In this document: positions 39,001 through 46,574 of the stretch, in pieces
Layout: each line of letters opens with the position of its first letter
How positions within the stretch are numbered: the stretch's first letter is position 1
Source of the DNA: Streptomyces sp. NBC_01707
Lineage (GTDB): Bacteria > Actinomycetota > Actinomycetes > Streptomycetales > Streptomycetaceae
Direction of reading: 5' to 3'
Assembly (NCBI RefSeq): GCF_041438805.1
Contig: NZ_CP109190.1
Span: 4,464,001-4,528,000, forward strand
Length of the DNA: 64,000 nt
Notes under the pieces: model-generated
Seen by the model: only the letters and a program-made list of their open reading frames with translations
The model's database searches: none
Told to the model about the DNA's origin: nothing
Position numbers and translations under genes: made by a program

Positions 39001-40023
39001 ATGGAGCGTGACGTACGGCTGTTGCCCAAGGCCCACCTGCACTTGCATTTCACCGGGTCGATGCGGCCCACGACGCTGCTCGAACTCGCCGACAAGTACG
39101 GCGTACGGCTACCCGAGGCGCTGACCGGTGGCGAGCCACCCAGACTGCGGGCGACGGACGAGCGCGGCTGGTTCCGCTTCCAGCGGCTCTACGACATCGC
39201 CCGGTCCTGCCTGCGGGCGCCCGAGGACATCCAGCGACTGGTGCGCGAGACGGCCCAGGAGGACGTCGCGGACGGCTCCGGCTGGCTGGAGATCCAGGTC
39301 GACCCCACCTCGTACGCCCCGCTGCTCGGCGGACTCATCCCGGCGATCGAGATCATCCTTGACGCGGTGGACTCCGCGGCGCGCGAGACCGGGCTCGGGA
39401 TCCGTGTGGTGATCGCTGCGAACCGGATGAAGCACCCGCTGGACGCGCGGACGCTGGCCCGGCTCGCGGTGCGGTACGCGGACCGCGGTGTCGTCGGCTT
39501 CGGGCTCTCCAACGACGAGCGGCGCGGCATGGCGCGCGACTTCGACCGGGCCTTCGCCATCGCCAGGGAGGGCGGACTGCTGGCGGCTCCGCACGGCGGC
39601 GAACTGGCCGGCCCATCGAGCGTGCGGGACTGCCTGGACGATCTCGACGCGGCCAGGATCGGCCACGGCGTCCGGGCCGCCGAGGACCCGCGGCTGATGC
39701 GCAAACTGGCGGAGCGTGGGGTGACCTGCGAAGTGTGCCCGGCGTCGAACGTCGCCCTAGGCGTCTACGAGAAGCCTGCGGACGTACCCCTGCGCACCCT
39801 GTTCGAGGCCGGCGTGCCGATGGCGCTCGGCGCGGACGATCCGCTGCTCTTCGGGTCCCGCCTCGCCGCGCAGTACGAGCTCGTACGGCGCCATCACGCG
39901 TTCACCGACGAGGAGCTGGCGGAGCTGGCGCGGCAGTCGGTGCGGGGGTCGGCGGCTCCCCCCGACGTGCGGGCGCGGCTGCTGGCCGGGGTCGACGACT
40001 GGCTGGCGGAGCCGGCCGACTAG
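39001..40023 (+). CDS. adenosine deaminase-family protein
   Basis: 340 residues (MERDVRLLPKAHLHLHFTGS). The amidohydrolase metal ligands are visible: HLHLH near residues 13-17, His in LLAAPHGGE, HGV in ARIGHGVRAA, and the Asp pair in LGADDPLLFGS. It probably deaminates adenosine or a related purine nucleoside. HLHLHFTGS replaces the HxHLEG of canonical enzymes, so substrate preference is uncertain. It stands alone, convergent with the TetR gene. Confidence 0.88.
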   Translation: MERDVRLLPKAHLHLHFTGSMRPTTLLELADKYGVRLPEALTGGEPPRLRATDERGWFRFQRLYDIARSCLRAPEDIQRLVRETAQEDVADGSGWLEIQVDPTSYAPLLGGLIPAIEIILDAVDSAARETGLGIRVVIAANRMKHPLDARTLARLAVRYADRGVVGFGLSNDERRGMARDFDRAFAIAREGGLLAAPHGGELAGPSSVRDCLDDLDAARIGHGVRAAEDPRLMRKLAERGVTCEVCPASNVALGVYEKPADVPLRTLFEAGVPMALGADDPLLFGSRLAAQYELVRRHHAFTDEELAELARQSVRGSAAPPDVRARLLAGVDDWLAEPAD

Positions 40024-40066
40024 CCGCCTCCTCCTGCGGGAGCCCGCGCCGGCCGCACAGGTGGAC

Positions 40067-40678
40067 TCAGGCCTGTGTGCCGATCCCGTGCAGCACCGTC
40101 CGCGCGACGGAAGCGGCGAACTCGTCCAGGGACTGCGGCGGCCGGCCCTCCTCCGTCGCGTCGTACGCGAACGCGCGCTGGACACAGGCGCCGAGCAGCA
40201 GCGACGCGGCCGCGTAGGTGTCGGCACCGAGCCGCACGCGGCCGGCCGCCTGTTCGCTGCGGAGATAGCCGGCGACGCCCCGGATGGGCACGTGCGGGCC
40301 GGTGCCGAGCTCGCGCATGGCCGCGTCGTGGCGACTCTTGAGCCGCGGCTCGGCATAGAGCGAGGCGGCGATCGGGAAGCTCTGGGCGTAGAAGAGCGCG
40401 GCCTCGCGGGCGATGTCGGTGAGATTCTCCTCGACGGTCCGCTCCCCCGCCCCCGGGTCGGCGGTCAGCCGCCGCAGCAGTGGGTTGAGCTTGGGCAGCC
40501 GCTCCTTGAGCACGGCCACGAACAGTTCTTCCTTGCTGGGGAAGTGCTTGTAGAGCGCCGCCTCCGAGCAGCCCGCGGCCCGGGCGATCTCCTTGGTGGT
40601 GGCCCGGGCCAGGCCGATGGTGAGCATCAGCTGGTGGGCGGCGTCGACGATGCGGACGCGGGCCGGCTTCTGCTCCAT
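40067..40678 (-). CDS. TetR-family repressor, probably of the divergent NAD(P)-binding gene
   Basis: 203 residues from the ATG at 40678 (GGAG seven bases upstream). The N-terminal helix-turn-helix spans about residues 8-55 (IVDAAHQLMLTIGLARATTK, CSEAALYKHFPSKEELFVAV). The ligand-binding half is Ala/Leu-rich and unremarkable. The divergent gene starts 86 bases away, and a 16-bp inverted repeat lies between, so autoregulation and control of that gene are likely. Confidence 0.88.
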   Translation of the reverse strand: MEQKPARVRIVDAAHQLMLTIGLARATTKEIARAAGCSEAALYKHFPSKEELFVAVLKERLPKLNPLLRRLTADPGAGERTVEENLTDIAREAALFYAQSFPIAASLYAEPRLKSRHDAAMRELGTGPHVPIRGVAGYLRSEQAAGRVRLGADTYAAASLLLGACVQRAFAYDATEEGRPPQSLDEFAASVARTVLHGIGTQA

Positions 40679-40705
40679 GGGCACTCCAATGAGGCTTGAC
40701 GCGTG

Positions 40706-40744
40706 GTGAGTATCCACTCACTCTAGGGGTGAGTGAATACTTAC
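40706..40744. promoter_or_regulatory. probable TetR operator between divergent genes
   Basis: GTGAGTATCCACTCAC (40706-40721) and GTGAGTGAATACTTAC (40729-40744) form an inverted repeat with 14 of 16 positions matching and a 7-base spacer. The core GTGAGT is itself repeated. It lies 28 bases from the tetR start and 20 bases from the divergent start. Confidence 0.75.
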
Positions 40745-40764
40745 CCACCCCGGGAGGGTGCGCA

Positions 40765-41400
40765 ATGAGACTCACGGTGTTCGGTGCGACAGGCGGCATC
40801 GGCCAGGAGATCGTCCGCCAGGCCGTGGCAGCGGGCCACGACGTGACGGCGGTGGTCCGCGATCCGGCACGGCTGCCGGTTCCGCTCTCCGACGTCACGG
40901 TCCACACCGCGGAGCGGATCGACGATCCGGAGGGGCTGCGCGAGGCGGTCGCCGGGCGGGACGCGGTGCTCTCGGGGCTCGGCTCGCGCGGCCGGAAGGC
41001 CGACGGGATCACCGAACGGCTCACCGGCTCGGTGATCCATGCCATGGAGGCCGAGGGGACGCGGCGGCTGCTCGTGGTGAGCGCGGCCCCGGTCGCACCG
41101 AAGCCCGCGGACGACCCCCTGCTGGACCGGATGACGCTGAAGGCGATCGGCGCGATCCTCAAGGAGGTCTACGCCGACCTGACACTGATGGAGGGTGCGC
41201 TGGCGCACAGCGCCACGGACTGGACGTCGGTGCGCCCGCCGAAGCTCACCGACGGGCAGCTGACGGGGAAGTACCGGACGGTCTACGGCAGCAACCCGCG
41301 CAGCGGCAGGTTCATCTCGCGGGCCGATGTGGCACACGCGATGCTGGCGCTGATCGACGATCCGGCGGCGGTCAAGCAGGGCGTGGGCGTGGCGTACTGA
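40765..41400 (+). CDS. NAD(P)-binding atypical SDR protein
   Basis: 211 residues from the ATG at 40765 (GGGAGG upstream): MRLTVFGATGGIGQEIVRQA shows the GxxGxxG Rossmann motif of NmrA/SDR-a5-like proteins. Central VSGLGSRGRKADG-like and LLVVSAAPVAPKP segments follow the family. It is probably an NADPH-binding reductase or sensor. It is regulated by the adjacent TetR (inference from the operator). The substrate is unknown. Confidence 0.82.
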   Translation: MRLTVFGATGGIGQEIVRQAVAAGHDVTAVVRDPARLPVPLSDVTVHTAERIDDPEGLREAVAGRDAVLSGLGSRGRKADGITERLTGSVIHAMEAEGTRRLLVVSAAPVAPKPADDPLLDRMTLKAIGAILKEVYADLTLMEGALAHSATDWTSVRPPKLTDGQLTGKYRTVYGSNPRSGRFISRADVAHAMLALIDDPAAVKQGVGVAY

Positions 41401-41451
41401 CGCCCCCGCCACGCCCCCCAGCGGCCCTCGAAAGGCCCGGAAGGCAGGGAC

Positions 41452-42507
41452 TCAGAGGCTGACGCCGACCGTCACCGGCTCGTTGACGAGCGTGACGCCG
41501 AAGACGTCCTGGACCCCTGCCACGACCTCGCGGGCCAGCGCGAGCAGATCCTCGGTGGTCGCCCCGCCGCGGTTGGTGAGGGCGAGCGTGTGCTTGGTGG
41601 AGATACGGGCGGGGCCGGTGCCGTACCCCTTGGTGAAGCCGGCCCTGTCGATGAGCCAGGCCGCCGAGGTCTTGGTGTGTCCCCCGTCCGCGGGGAAGGC
41701 GGGGGGCGTCACCTCGGGGCCGAGCCGGTCCTTGGCGCGGGCGAGGAACGCCGCGTACTGCGCGGCGTCGAGGATCGGGTTGGTGAAGAAGGAGCCCGCC
41801 GACCAGGTGTCGTGGTCCTCGGCGTCGAGCACCATGCCCTTGCCGGCGCGGAGTCGCAGCACGGTCTCGCGGGCGGCCGCAGCAGGCACCCGCTCTCCCT
41901 GCTCGACGCCCATGGCGCGGGCCGTTTCGGGGTACTTCAGGGGCGCGGAGAGACCACCCGCGTCTTCCAGTTCGAACCGGACACGCAGCACCACGAAGCG
42001 GTCGGGTTCGGCCTTGAAGCGACTGTGCCGGTACGAGAATGCGCACTCGTCGTTCGGGATGGTGACCGTTTCGCGGGTGTACCGGTCGTAGGCGACGACC
42101 TCCGTGATGGTCGACGCCACCTCCTGACCGTACGCACCGACGTTCTGGATCGGCGTCGCGCCCGCGGAGCCGGGGATTCCGGCCAGGCATTCGATTCCGG
42201 CCAGACCGGCCTCGACGGTCCGGGCGACGGCCTCCGTCCAGATCTCTCCGGCGGCCAGTTCCAGCGCCGTGCCGACCAGCTCGAACCCCTTGGTCGCGAT
42301 GCGCAGGGCGGTGCCGTCGAAGCCCTTGTCGCCGATGACCAGGTTGCTGCCGCCGCCGATGACGAGGAGCGGCGTACCGCTGTCGTCGGCCTCGCGCACG
42401 GCTGCGACCACCTCGGCGTCGGTCGTCGCCGTGAGGAGGCGGGCCGCGGGGCCGCCGAGCCGGAAGGTGGTCAGGGGGGCGAGGGGGGCGTCGTGGAGTT
42501 CCTGCAC
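41452..42507 (-). CDS. murB: UDP-N-acetylenolpyruvoylglucosamine reductase (MurB)
   Basis: FAD enzyme reducing UDP-GlcNAc-enolpyruvate to UDP-MurNAc in peptidoglycan synthesis. 351 residues from the GTG at 42507 (VQELHDAPLAPLTTFRLGGP). The FAD-binding loop VIGGGSNLVIGDKGFDG, GIPGSAGATPIQNVGAYGQE, and the type I insert with YRHSRFK are present. The catalytic Ser is in WSAGSFFTNP. The upstream start at 42576 would cross a terminator hairpin and is rejected. Confidence 0.95.
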   Translation of the reverse strand: MQELHDAPLAPLTTFRLGGPAARLLTATTDAEVVAAVREADDSGTPLLVIGGGSNLVIGDKGFDGTALRIATKGFELVGTALELAAGEIWTEAVARTVEAGLAGIECLAGIPGSAGATPIQNVGAYGQEVASTITEVVAYDRYTRETVTIPNDECAFSYRHSRFKAEPDRFVVLRVRFELEDAGGLSAPLKYPETARAMGVEQGERVPAAAARETVLRLRAGKGMVLDAEDHDTWSAGSFFTNPILDAAQYAAFLARAKDRLGPEVTPPAFPADGGHTKTSAAWLIDRAGFTKGYGTGPARISTKHTLALTNRGGATTEDLLALAREVVAGVQDVFGVTLVNEPVTVGVSL

Positions 42508-42521
42508 GGGGACAAGAGTAC

Positions 42522-42558
42522 GGTCCGTGGCCCCGCCGCTCGGGCGGGGCCACGGACC
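42522..42558 (-). terminator. terminator after MFS transporter
   Basis: GGTCCGTGGCCCCGCC (42522-42537) is exactly complementary to 42543-42558, loop GCTCG. On the minus strand it comes 22 bases after the transporter stop and just before murB. Confidence 0.88.
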
Positions 42559-42579
42559 ACGTACGTGGTGGGCCATGGA

Positions 42580-44028
42580 TCAGGCGGCGACCGGGGCCAG
42601 TCCCTCGGCCGGTTCCGCGCCCGTCATCGGGTCCGCCTCGGGCGCAGGTGCGGTGCGGCGCCCCGGGATCAGCAGGGCGGCGAGTGCGGCGAGCGCCACC
42701 ACCCCGGCGCCGATCCAGACCGCCGGGACGGTCCCGTCCGTGAAGGACTCCGCGGAGCCGTAACCGCCCTGCGCCGAGAAGACCGAGCCGAGCACCGCGA
42801 CACCGAGGGCGCCACCGACCTCGCGCAGGGAGTTGTTGGCGCCGGAGGCGATGCCCTGCTCGGCGGGGCGGACGCTGGACATCACCAGGCTGGCGGCCGG
42901 CGCGAAGTAGAGCGCCATTCCGATGCCGCCGATCATCAGGGCCGGCAGCTGGGTGGTGTACGGGACGTCGGGGGCGATGATCATGGCGAAGAGGGCCAGT
43001 CCGACGGCCTGGAGCGCGAGGCCGGTGACGACGACCGGACGGCCGCCGAACCGGTCGGAGAGATATCCGGCGATCGGGGCGACCAGCATCGGCATGCCCG
43101 TCCAGGGCAGCATCCGCAGCCCTGCCTCGCTCGGCGAGTAGCCCAGCACGCCCTGGAAGTACTGGCTGAGCAGGAAGATCGAGCCGAACATCCCGAGGAA
43201 CATCAGCAGGCCGGCCATGTTGATCCCGAAGAAGCCGCGGTTGCGGAAGAGCCGCATGGGCAGCATCGGGTTCTTCGCGTGGAAGCCGTGGTGGATGAAT
43301 CCGCCGATCAACGCGGTACCGGCGATCAGTCCGGTGAGGACCGTGGGGCTGGTCCAGCCGTCGGCGTTGGCGTTGACCAGCCCGTAGACGATGCCGAAGA
43401 GTCCGCCGCTGACCAAGAGGGTGCCGACGAGGTCGAGCCGGGCGTTCGGGGCGTACGACTCCGCCAGCCGCAGGCGGGCCAGCGGCAGCAGGACCAGGCC
43501 GATCGGCACGTTCAGCCAGAAGATCCACTGCCAGGAGAGGTGCTCGGTGAGGCTGCCGCCGATCAGGGGCCCACTGGCGACGGCCAGTCCGGTGACGGCG
43601 CTGAAGATGCCGAGCGCCATGCCACGGCGAGCGGCCGGCACGGCGGCCGTGAGCAGGGTGAGCGTCAGCGGCATCATGATCGCCGCCCCGACCCCCTGGA
43701 CTGCCCGGAAGGCGATCAGTTCGTTGATCCCGGACGACAGGGCCGCGGCGGCGGAGGCGCCGGTGAAGACGGTGAGCCCGGCGAGGAAGAGCCGTCTCCG
43801 GCCGAACCGGTCACCGAGGGCCGCCCCGAACATCAGCAGAACGGCGAAGGTCAGGGTGTACGCGTTCACCGTCCATTCGAGCTCCGGCAGTTCGCCGCCG
43901 AGGCTCTCGCGGATGGAGGGCAGGGCGGTGGTGACGACGAGATTGTCGAGCGCCGCCATGAAGCTGGCGACACTGGTGATGACGAGGGCCCAGACCGCTC
44001 CTGAGCGGCCTGTGGTGTGCTGGTTCAC
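42580..44028 (-). CDS. MFS drug efflux transporter, DHA2 (EmrB/QacA) family
   Basis: 482 residues, about 14 hydrophobic segments. MNQHTTGRSGAVWALVITSV leads to the DHA2 hallmark FMAALDNLVVTTALPSIRES in helix 1, WTVNAYTLTFAVLLM, motif A GAALGDRFGRRR, and motif C-like GPLIGGSLTEHLSWQWIFW. A proton-driven exporter, probably of cationic drugs or a secondary metabolite. An inverted repeat matching the one upstream of the neighbouring tetR sits 15 bases before its start. Confidence 0.92.
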   Translation of the reverse strand: MNQHTTGRSGAVWALVITSVASFMAALDNLVVTTALPSIRESLGGELPELEWTVNAYTLTFAVLLMFGAALGDRFGRRRLFLAGLTVFTGASAAAALSSGINELIAFRAVQGVGAAIMMPLTLTLLTAAVPAARRGMALGIFSAVTGLAVASGPLIGGSLTEHLSWQWIFWLNVPIGLVLLPLARLRLAESYAPNARLDLVGTLLVSGGLFGIVYGLVNANADGWTSPTVLTGLIAGTALIGGFIHHGFHAKNPMLPMRLFRNRGFFGINMAGLLMFLGMFGSIFLLSQYFQGVLGYSPSEAGLRMLPWTGMPMLVAPIAGYLSDRFGGRPVVVTGLALQAVGLALFAMIIAPDVPYTTQLPALMIGGIGMALYFAPAASLVMSSVRPAEQGIASGANNSLREVGGALGVAVLGSVFSAQGGYGSAESFTDGTVPAVWIGAGVVALAALAALLIPGRRTAPAPEADPMTGAEPAEGLAPVAA

Positions 44029-44042
44029 TGCTCCCCCTGGGG

Positions 44043-44062
44043 GTTAGTTATTGATGACTAAC
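44043..44062. promoter_or_regulatory. TetR operator at the MFS transporter gene
   Basis: GTTAGTTATTGATGACTAAC: arms GTTAGT and ACTAAC with an 8-base centre. The same arms and spacing recur at 44670-44689. Placed within the 5' region of the transporter. Confidence 0.75.
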
Positions 44063-44103
44063 TTTGATGGGCAGAAAACCGGGCCGAACCCGGGTCGCAC
44101 TGT

Positions 44104-44661
44104 TCAGACGGTCGGCCGGGCCGAAGGGTAGAAACCGGCCCACACCCGGTGGTCGGACGGGAAGCCGAGCGAGGCCAGGGTGTTGATGAGCATGCCGTAC
44201 GCGAGGAATGTCGTGGTCTCGCCGACATCGGCACCGAGCGCGAGGTGGATCTCGTCCCACATCTGCAGCCAGCCGGCCCGCGCCGACTCGCCGAACTCGT
44301 GGTCCCCGGCCGCCTCGGCCGCGGCGACCGCCGCGTACATCTGCATCTGCATCAGCAGCTTGTCGGGGTCGTCGACGATGAGGCGCTGGTACGCCGCCGC
44401 CATGGCCTGGAGCGCCTCCTCGCCGTCCAGACCGTCACCGGCCTCGGCGAAGACCTTCCGGGTGTCCGCCAGGCAGCGGTCGGAGGCGGCGAGGAACATG
44501 GCCTGCTTGCTCGGGAAGAGGCGGAAGAGATACGGCTGCGAGACACCGACCCGCTTGGCGATCGCCTCCGTGGAGGTGCCGTCGTACCCGCCGCGGGCGA
44601 ACTCGGCGATCGCCGCGAGGACGACGCTCTCGCGCCGCTCTTCTGCACTCATCCTGACCAT
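44104..44661 (-). CDS. TetR-family repressor of the adjacent MFS efflux gene
   Basis: 185 residues (MVRMSAEERRESVVLAAIAE) with the helix-turn-helix GTSTEAIAKRVGVSQPYLFR and LFPSKQAMFLAA at about residues 28-60. It lies upstream of the transporter on the same strand; a start at the second ATG (44652) is possible. No clear ribosome binding site is seen, so the mRNA may be leaderless. Identical operator-like repeats at its own promoter and at the transporter predict one regulon. Confidence 0.88.
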   Translation of the reverse strand: MVRMSAEERRESVVLAAIAEFARGGYDGTSTEAIAKRVGVSQPYLFRLFPSKQAMFLAASDRCLADTRKVFAEAGDGLDGEEALQAMAAAYQRLIVDDPDKLLMQMQMYAAVAAAEAAGDHEFGESARAGWLQMWDEIHLALGADVGETTTFLAYGMLINTLASLGFPSDHRVWAGFYPSARPTV

Positions 44662-44667
44662 GCGGCT

Positions 44668-44691
44668 AAGTTAGTACTCAATCACTAACTT
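44668..44691. promoter_or_regulatory. TetR operator at the tetR promoter
   Basis: AAGTTAGT and ACTAACTT flank an 8-base centre (44668-44691). The core GTTAGT-N8-ACTAAC matches 44043-44062, with the centre sequence in the opposite orientation (CTCAAT versus ATTGAT). It lies 7 bases upstream of the tetR start. Confidence 0.75.
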
Positions 44692-44735
44692 GGTCAAGCG
44701 GTATGCATGAGCCCGGGAAAGCCGCGCAAGGGGCC

Positions 44736-44780
44736 GACGCGTAAGGGGCACCCACCATGGGCGGGTGCCCCTTACGCGTC
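44736..44780 (-). terminator. terminator after the MaoC dehydratase pair
   Basis: A perfect 18-bp stem (44736-44753 with 44763-44780, GACGCGTAAGGGGCACCC and complement) with a 9-base loop. It begins 17 bases past the stop of the second MaoC gene. Confidence 0.9.
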
Positions 44781-44796
44781 AGATCGGCTCAGCGGC

Positions 44797-45225
44797 TCAG
44801 GCGAGCCGCACAAGGGCGCGGGACATGCCCAGCACCTTCTTGTCGTCACTCATCGCCGTCAGGTCCACCCGCACCTGGTTGTCGTCCAGCAGGGCCGCCA
44901 CCTTGGCACTGACCTCGACCAGCGCACCCTTGCCGTCGTTCGGCACGACGACCGGCTTGGTGAACCGCACCCCGTACTCCACGACCGCGCCCGGGTCCCC
45001 GACCCAGTCCGTGACCACCCGGATCGCCTCGGCCATGGTGAACATGCCGTGCGCGATCACATCCGGCAGCCCGACCTCACGCGCGAACTTCTCGTTCCAG
45101 TGGATCGGGTTGAAGTCACCGGAGGCACCCGCGTACTGCACCAGCATCGCGCGGGTCACCGGGAACGACTTCGCGGGCAGCTCCGTACCGACCTCGACCG
45201 ACTTGTACGCAACCTTCGCCGTCAT
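44797..45225 (-). CDS. MaoC-like (R)-specific dehydratase, catalytic subunit (HadB-like)
   Basis: 142 residues from the ATG at 45225 (MTAKVAYKSVEVGTELPAKS). The hydratase-2 motif is visible: GASGDFNPIHWNEKFAREVG contains the catalytic Asp and His four residues apart, followed by DVIAHGMFTMA. It probably dehydrates (3R)-hydroxyacyl thioesters as a heterodimer with the upstream gene, whose stop overlaps its start (ATGA). It resembles the HadB subunit of mycobacteria in both sequence type and neighbourhood. Confidence 0.87.
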   Translation of the reverse strand: MTAKVAYKSVEVGTELPAKSFPVTRAMLVQYAGASGDFNPIHWNEKFAREVGLPDVIAHGMFTMAEAIRVVTDWVGDPGAVVEYGVRFTKPVVVPNDGKGALVEVSAKVAALLDDNQVRVDLTAMSDDKKVLGMSRALVRLA

Positions 45226-45677
45226 CACGCCTCCTCGGCGGCGCGCGCCACCAGCTTCGTCCACGCGGTCACGACATGCTCGCCGGCCTCGTCGTGGACC
45301 TCGCCACGGATGTCGAGGATGTCGTTGCCCGCGAGGGACTTGATGCCCTCGATCGTCGAGGTGACCGTCAGCCGGTCCCCCGCCCGCACCGGACGCACAT
45401 ACGTGAACTTCTGGTCACCGTGCACGACACGGCTGTAGTCCAGGCCCAGCTGCGGGTCCTGCACCACCTGGCCCGCGGCCTTGAAAGTGATCGAGAAGAC
45501 GAAGGTGGGCGGCGCGATCACATCGGAATGCCCGAGCGCGCGAGCAGCCGCAGGATCCACATACGCCGGATTGGAGTCGCCCACCGCCTCGGCGAACTCA
45601 CGGATCTTCTCCCGGCCGACCTCGTACGGCGCGGTGGGCGGATAGGTCCGCCCCACGAAGGACTGGTCGAGCGCCAT
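45225..45677 (-). CDS. MaoC-like dehydratase partner subunit (HadA-like)
   Basis: 150 residues, MALDQSFVGRTYPPTAPYEV. An N-terminal hot-dog domain (FAS1_DH type) with GDSNPAYVDPAAARALGHSD and APPTFVFSITF. The Asp...His pair of the catalytic partner is not conserved (Tyr at the His position), so it is the structural or substrate-binding half. It lies immediately upstream of, and is translationally coupled to, the HadB-like gene. Confidence 0.86.
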   Translation of the reverse strand: MALDQSFVGRTYPPTAPYEVGREKIREFAEAVGDSNPAYVDPAAARALGHSDVIAPPTFVFSITFKAAGQVVQDPQLGLDYSRVVHGDQKFTYVRPVRAGDRLTVTSTIEGIKSLAGNDILDIRGEVHDEAGEHVVTAWTKLVARAAEEA

Positions 45678-45749
45678 GGGCTCGCTACCTCCTGATGGAA
45701 AGACGAATGGGCTGAAGAGCAGCCCTGCACAGAACAGCCCTATACAACG

Positions 45750-45784
45750 ACACGAGGCCGCCCCCAGTGGGGACGGCCTCGTGT
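45750..45784 (-). terminator. terminator after rpmG
   Basis: ACACGAGGCCGCCCC (45750-45764) pairs with GGGACGGCCTCGTGT (45770-45784), with one G.U pair in minus-strand RNA and a short loop. It begins 12 bases after the rpmG stop. Confidence 0.85.
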
Positions 45785-45795
45785 ACGAGCCTGAT

Positions 45796-45960
45796 TCAGC
45801 GGGTTTCGCGGTGCGCAGTGTGCGAGTTGCAGCGCGGGCAGTGCTTCTTCATCTCAAGACGGTCCGGGTTGTTACGCCGGTTCTTCTTGGTGATGTAGTT
45901 CCGCTCCTTGCACTCCACGCAGGCCAGCGTGATCTTCGGGCGGACGTCGGTGGCAGCCAC
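45796..45960 (-). CDS. rpmG: 50S ribosomal protein L33 (zinc-binding form)
   Basis: 54 residues from the GTG at 45960 ([20 protein letters not shown]). Two CxxC pairs (CVEC and CPRC) make the zinc ribbon, so this is the C+ paralogue. It is immediately downstream of tRNA-Met and tRNA-Thr, the common actinobacterial order. Confidence 0.96.
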
Positions 45961-46049
45961 GTGAGTGCTCCTTGGACGGACGGATGGACGGATGAACGCA
46001 AAAAAGAGTAGCCGATCGAAGGACCGACCCCACAATCGGCTACCGTAAG

Positions 46050-46122
46050 TAGCGGTGACCGGACTTGAACCGGTGACACAGCGATTATGAGCCGCTTGCT
46101 CTACCGACTGAGCTACACCGCT
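46050..46122 (-). tRNA. tRNA-Met (CAT)
   Basis: 73 bases: acceptor AGCGGTG/CACCGCT, D-arm GCTCAGTCGGTAGAGC, anticodon loop CTCATAA with CAT, T-arm CCGGTTCAAGTCCGG. The absence of an initiator-type C-A mismatch at the acceptor end indicates the elongator form; a lysidine-modified Ile-CAT tRNA cannot be excluded formally. Confidence 0.92.
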
Positions 46123-46169
46123 TTGATGCCGGGTCCCCCCGCCGTGAGGCGGGGTTCCCCGATCACCAG

Positions 46170-46242
46170 AGCCCCAATACGGAATCGAACCGTAGACCTT
46201 CTCCTTACCATGGAGACGCTCTACCGACTGAGCTATTGGGGC
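46170..46242 (-). tRNA. tRNA-Thr (GGT)
   Basis: 73 bases: acceptor GCCCCAA/TTGGGGC, anticodon arm TCTCC-ATGGTAA-GGAGA with anticodon GGT, T-arm TACGGTTCGATTCCGTA. CCA is not encoded. It lies 47 bases upstream of tRNA-Met, probably in the same transcript with rpmG. Confidence 0.94.
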
Positions 46243-46574
46243 GAGCGATGAAGACATTACACGGTCCCTCGCCGATCGCCCAAATCCGTTTCGGAGCCCC
46301 CCACCAACACGTAGATCGCCACCGCCCCGATCCCCCTGATCGGCCACTCGTCCCCGACCGGTCGAAGCCCGGACCTGCCACCTGATCAGCGACTTGATCC
46401 ACCCCCGGCCACCGCCGGTCCGCCCACCGCACCGACCGTCCCGGCCCCCACACCCGCCCCGTACCCCGCATCGGGCCACACCGGTACGACTATTTCGCCC
46501 CTGCTCGAACCGGGACGAACACGCCCCTAGGCTCGACTCACTCTGCGTGATCTTGCGACCCATTCAGGAGCACG
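46243..46574. other. intergenic region upstream of tRNA-Thr and the amidohydrolase
   Basis: About 330 bases, C-rich, with no supported gene. It should hold the divergent promoters of the tRNA-Thr/Met/rpmG unit and of the plus-strand amidohydrolase, whose CAGGAG ribosome site is at 46565-46570. Confidence 0.4.

Noticed and set aside
41372..43528. A 718-codon open frame across murB and the MFS transporter
   Set aside because: Arg/Pro/Gly-rich out-of-frame translation of two recognisable genes and their terminator.
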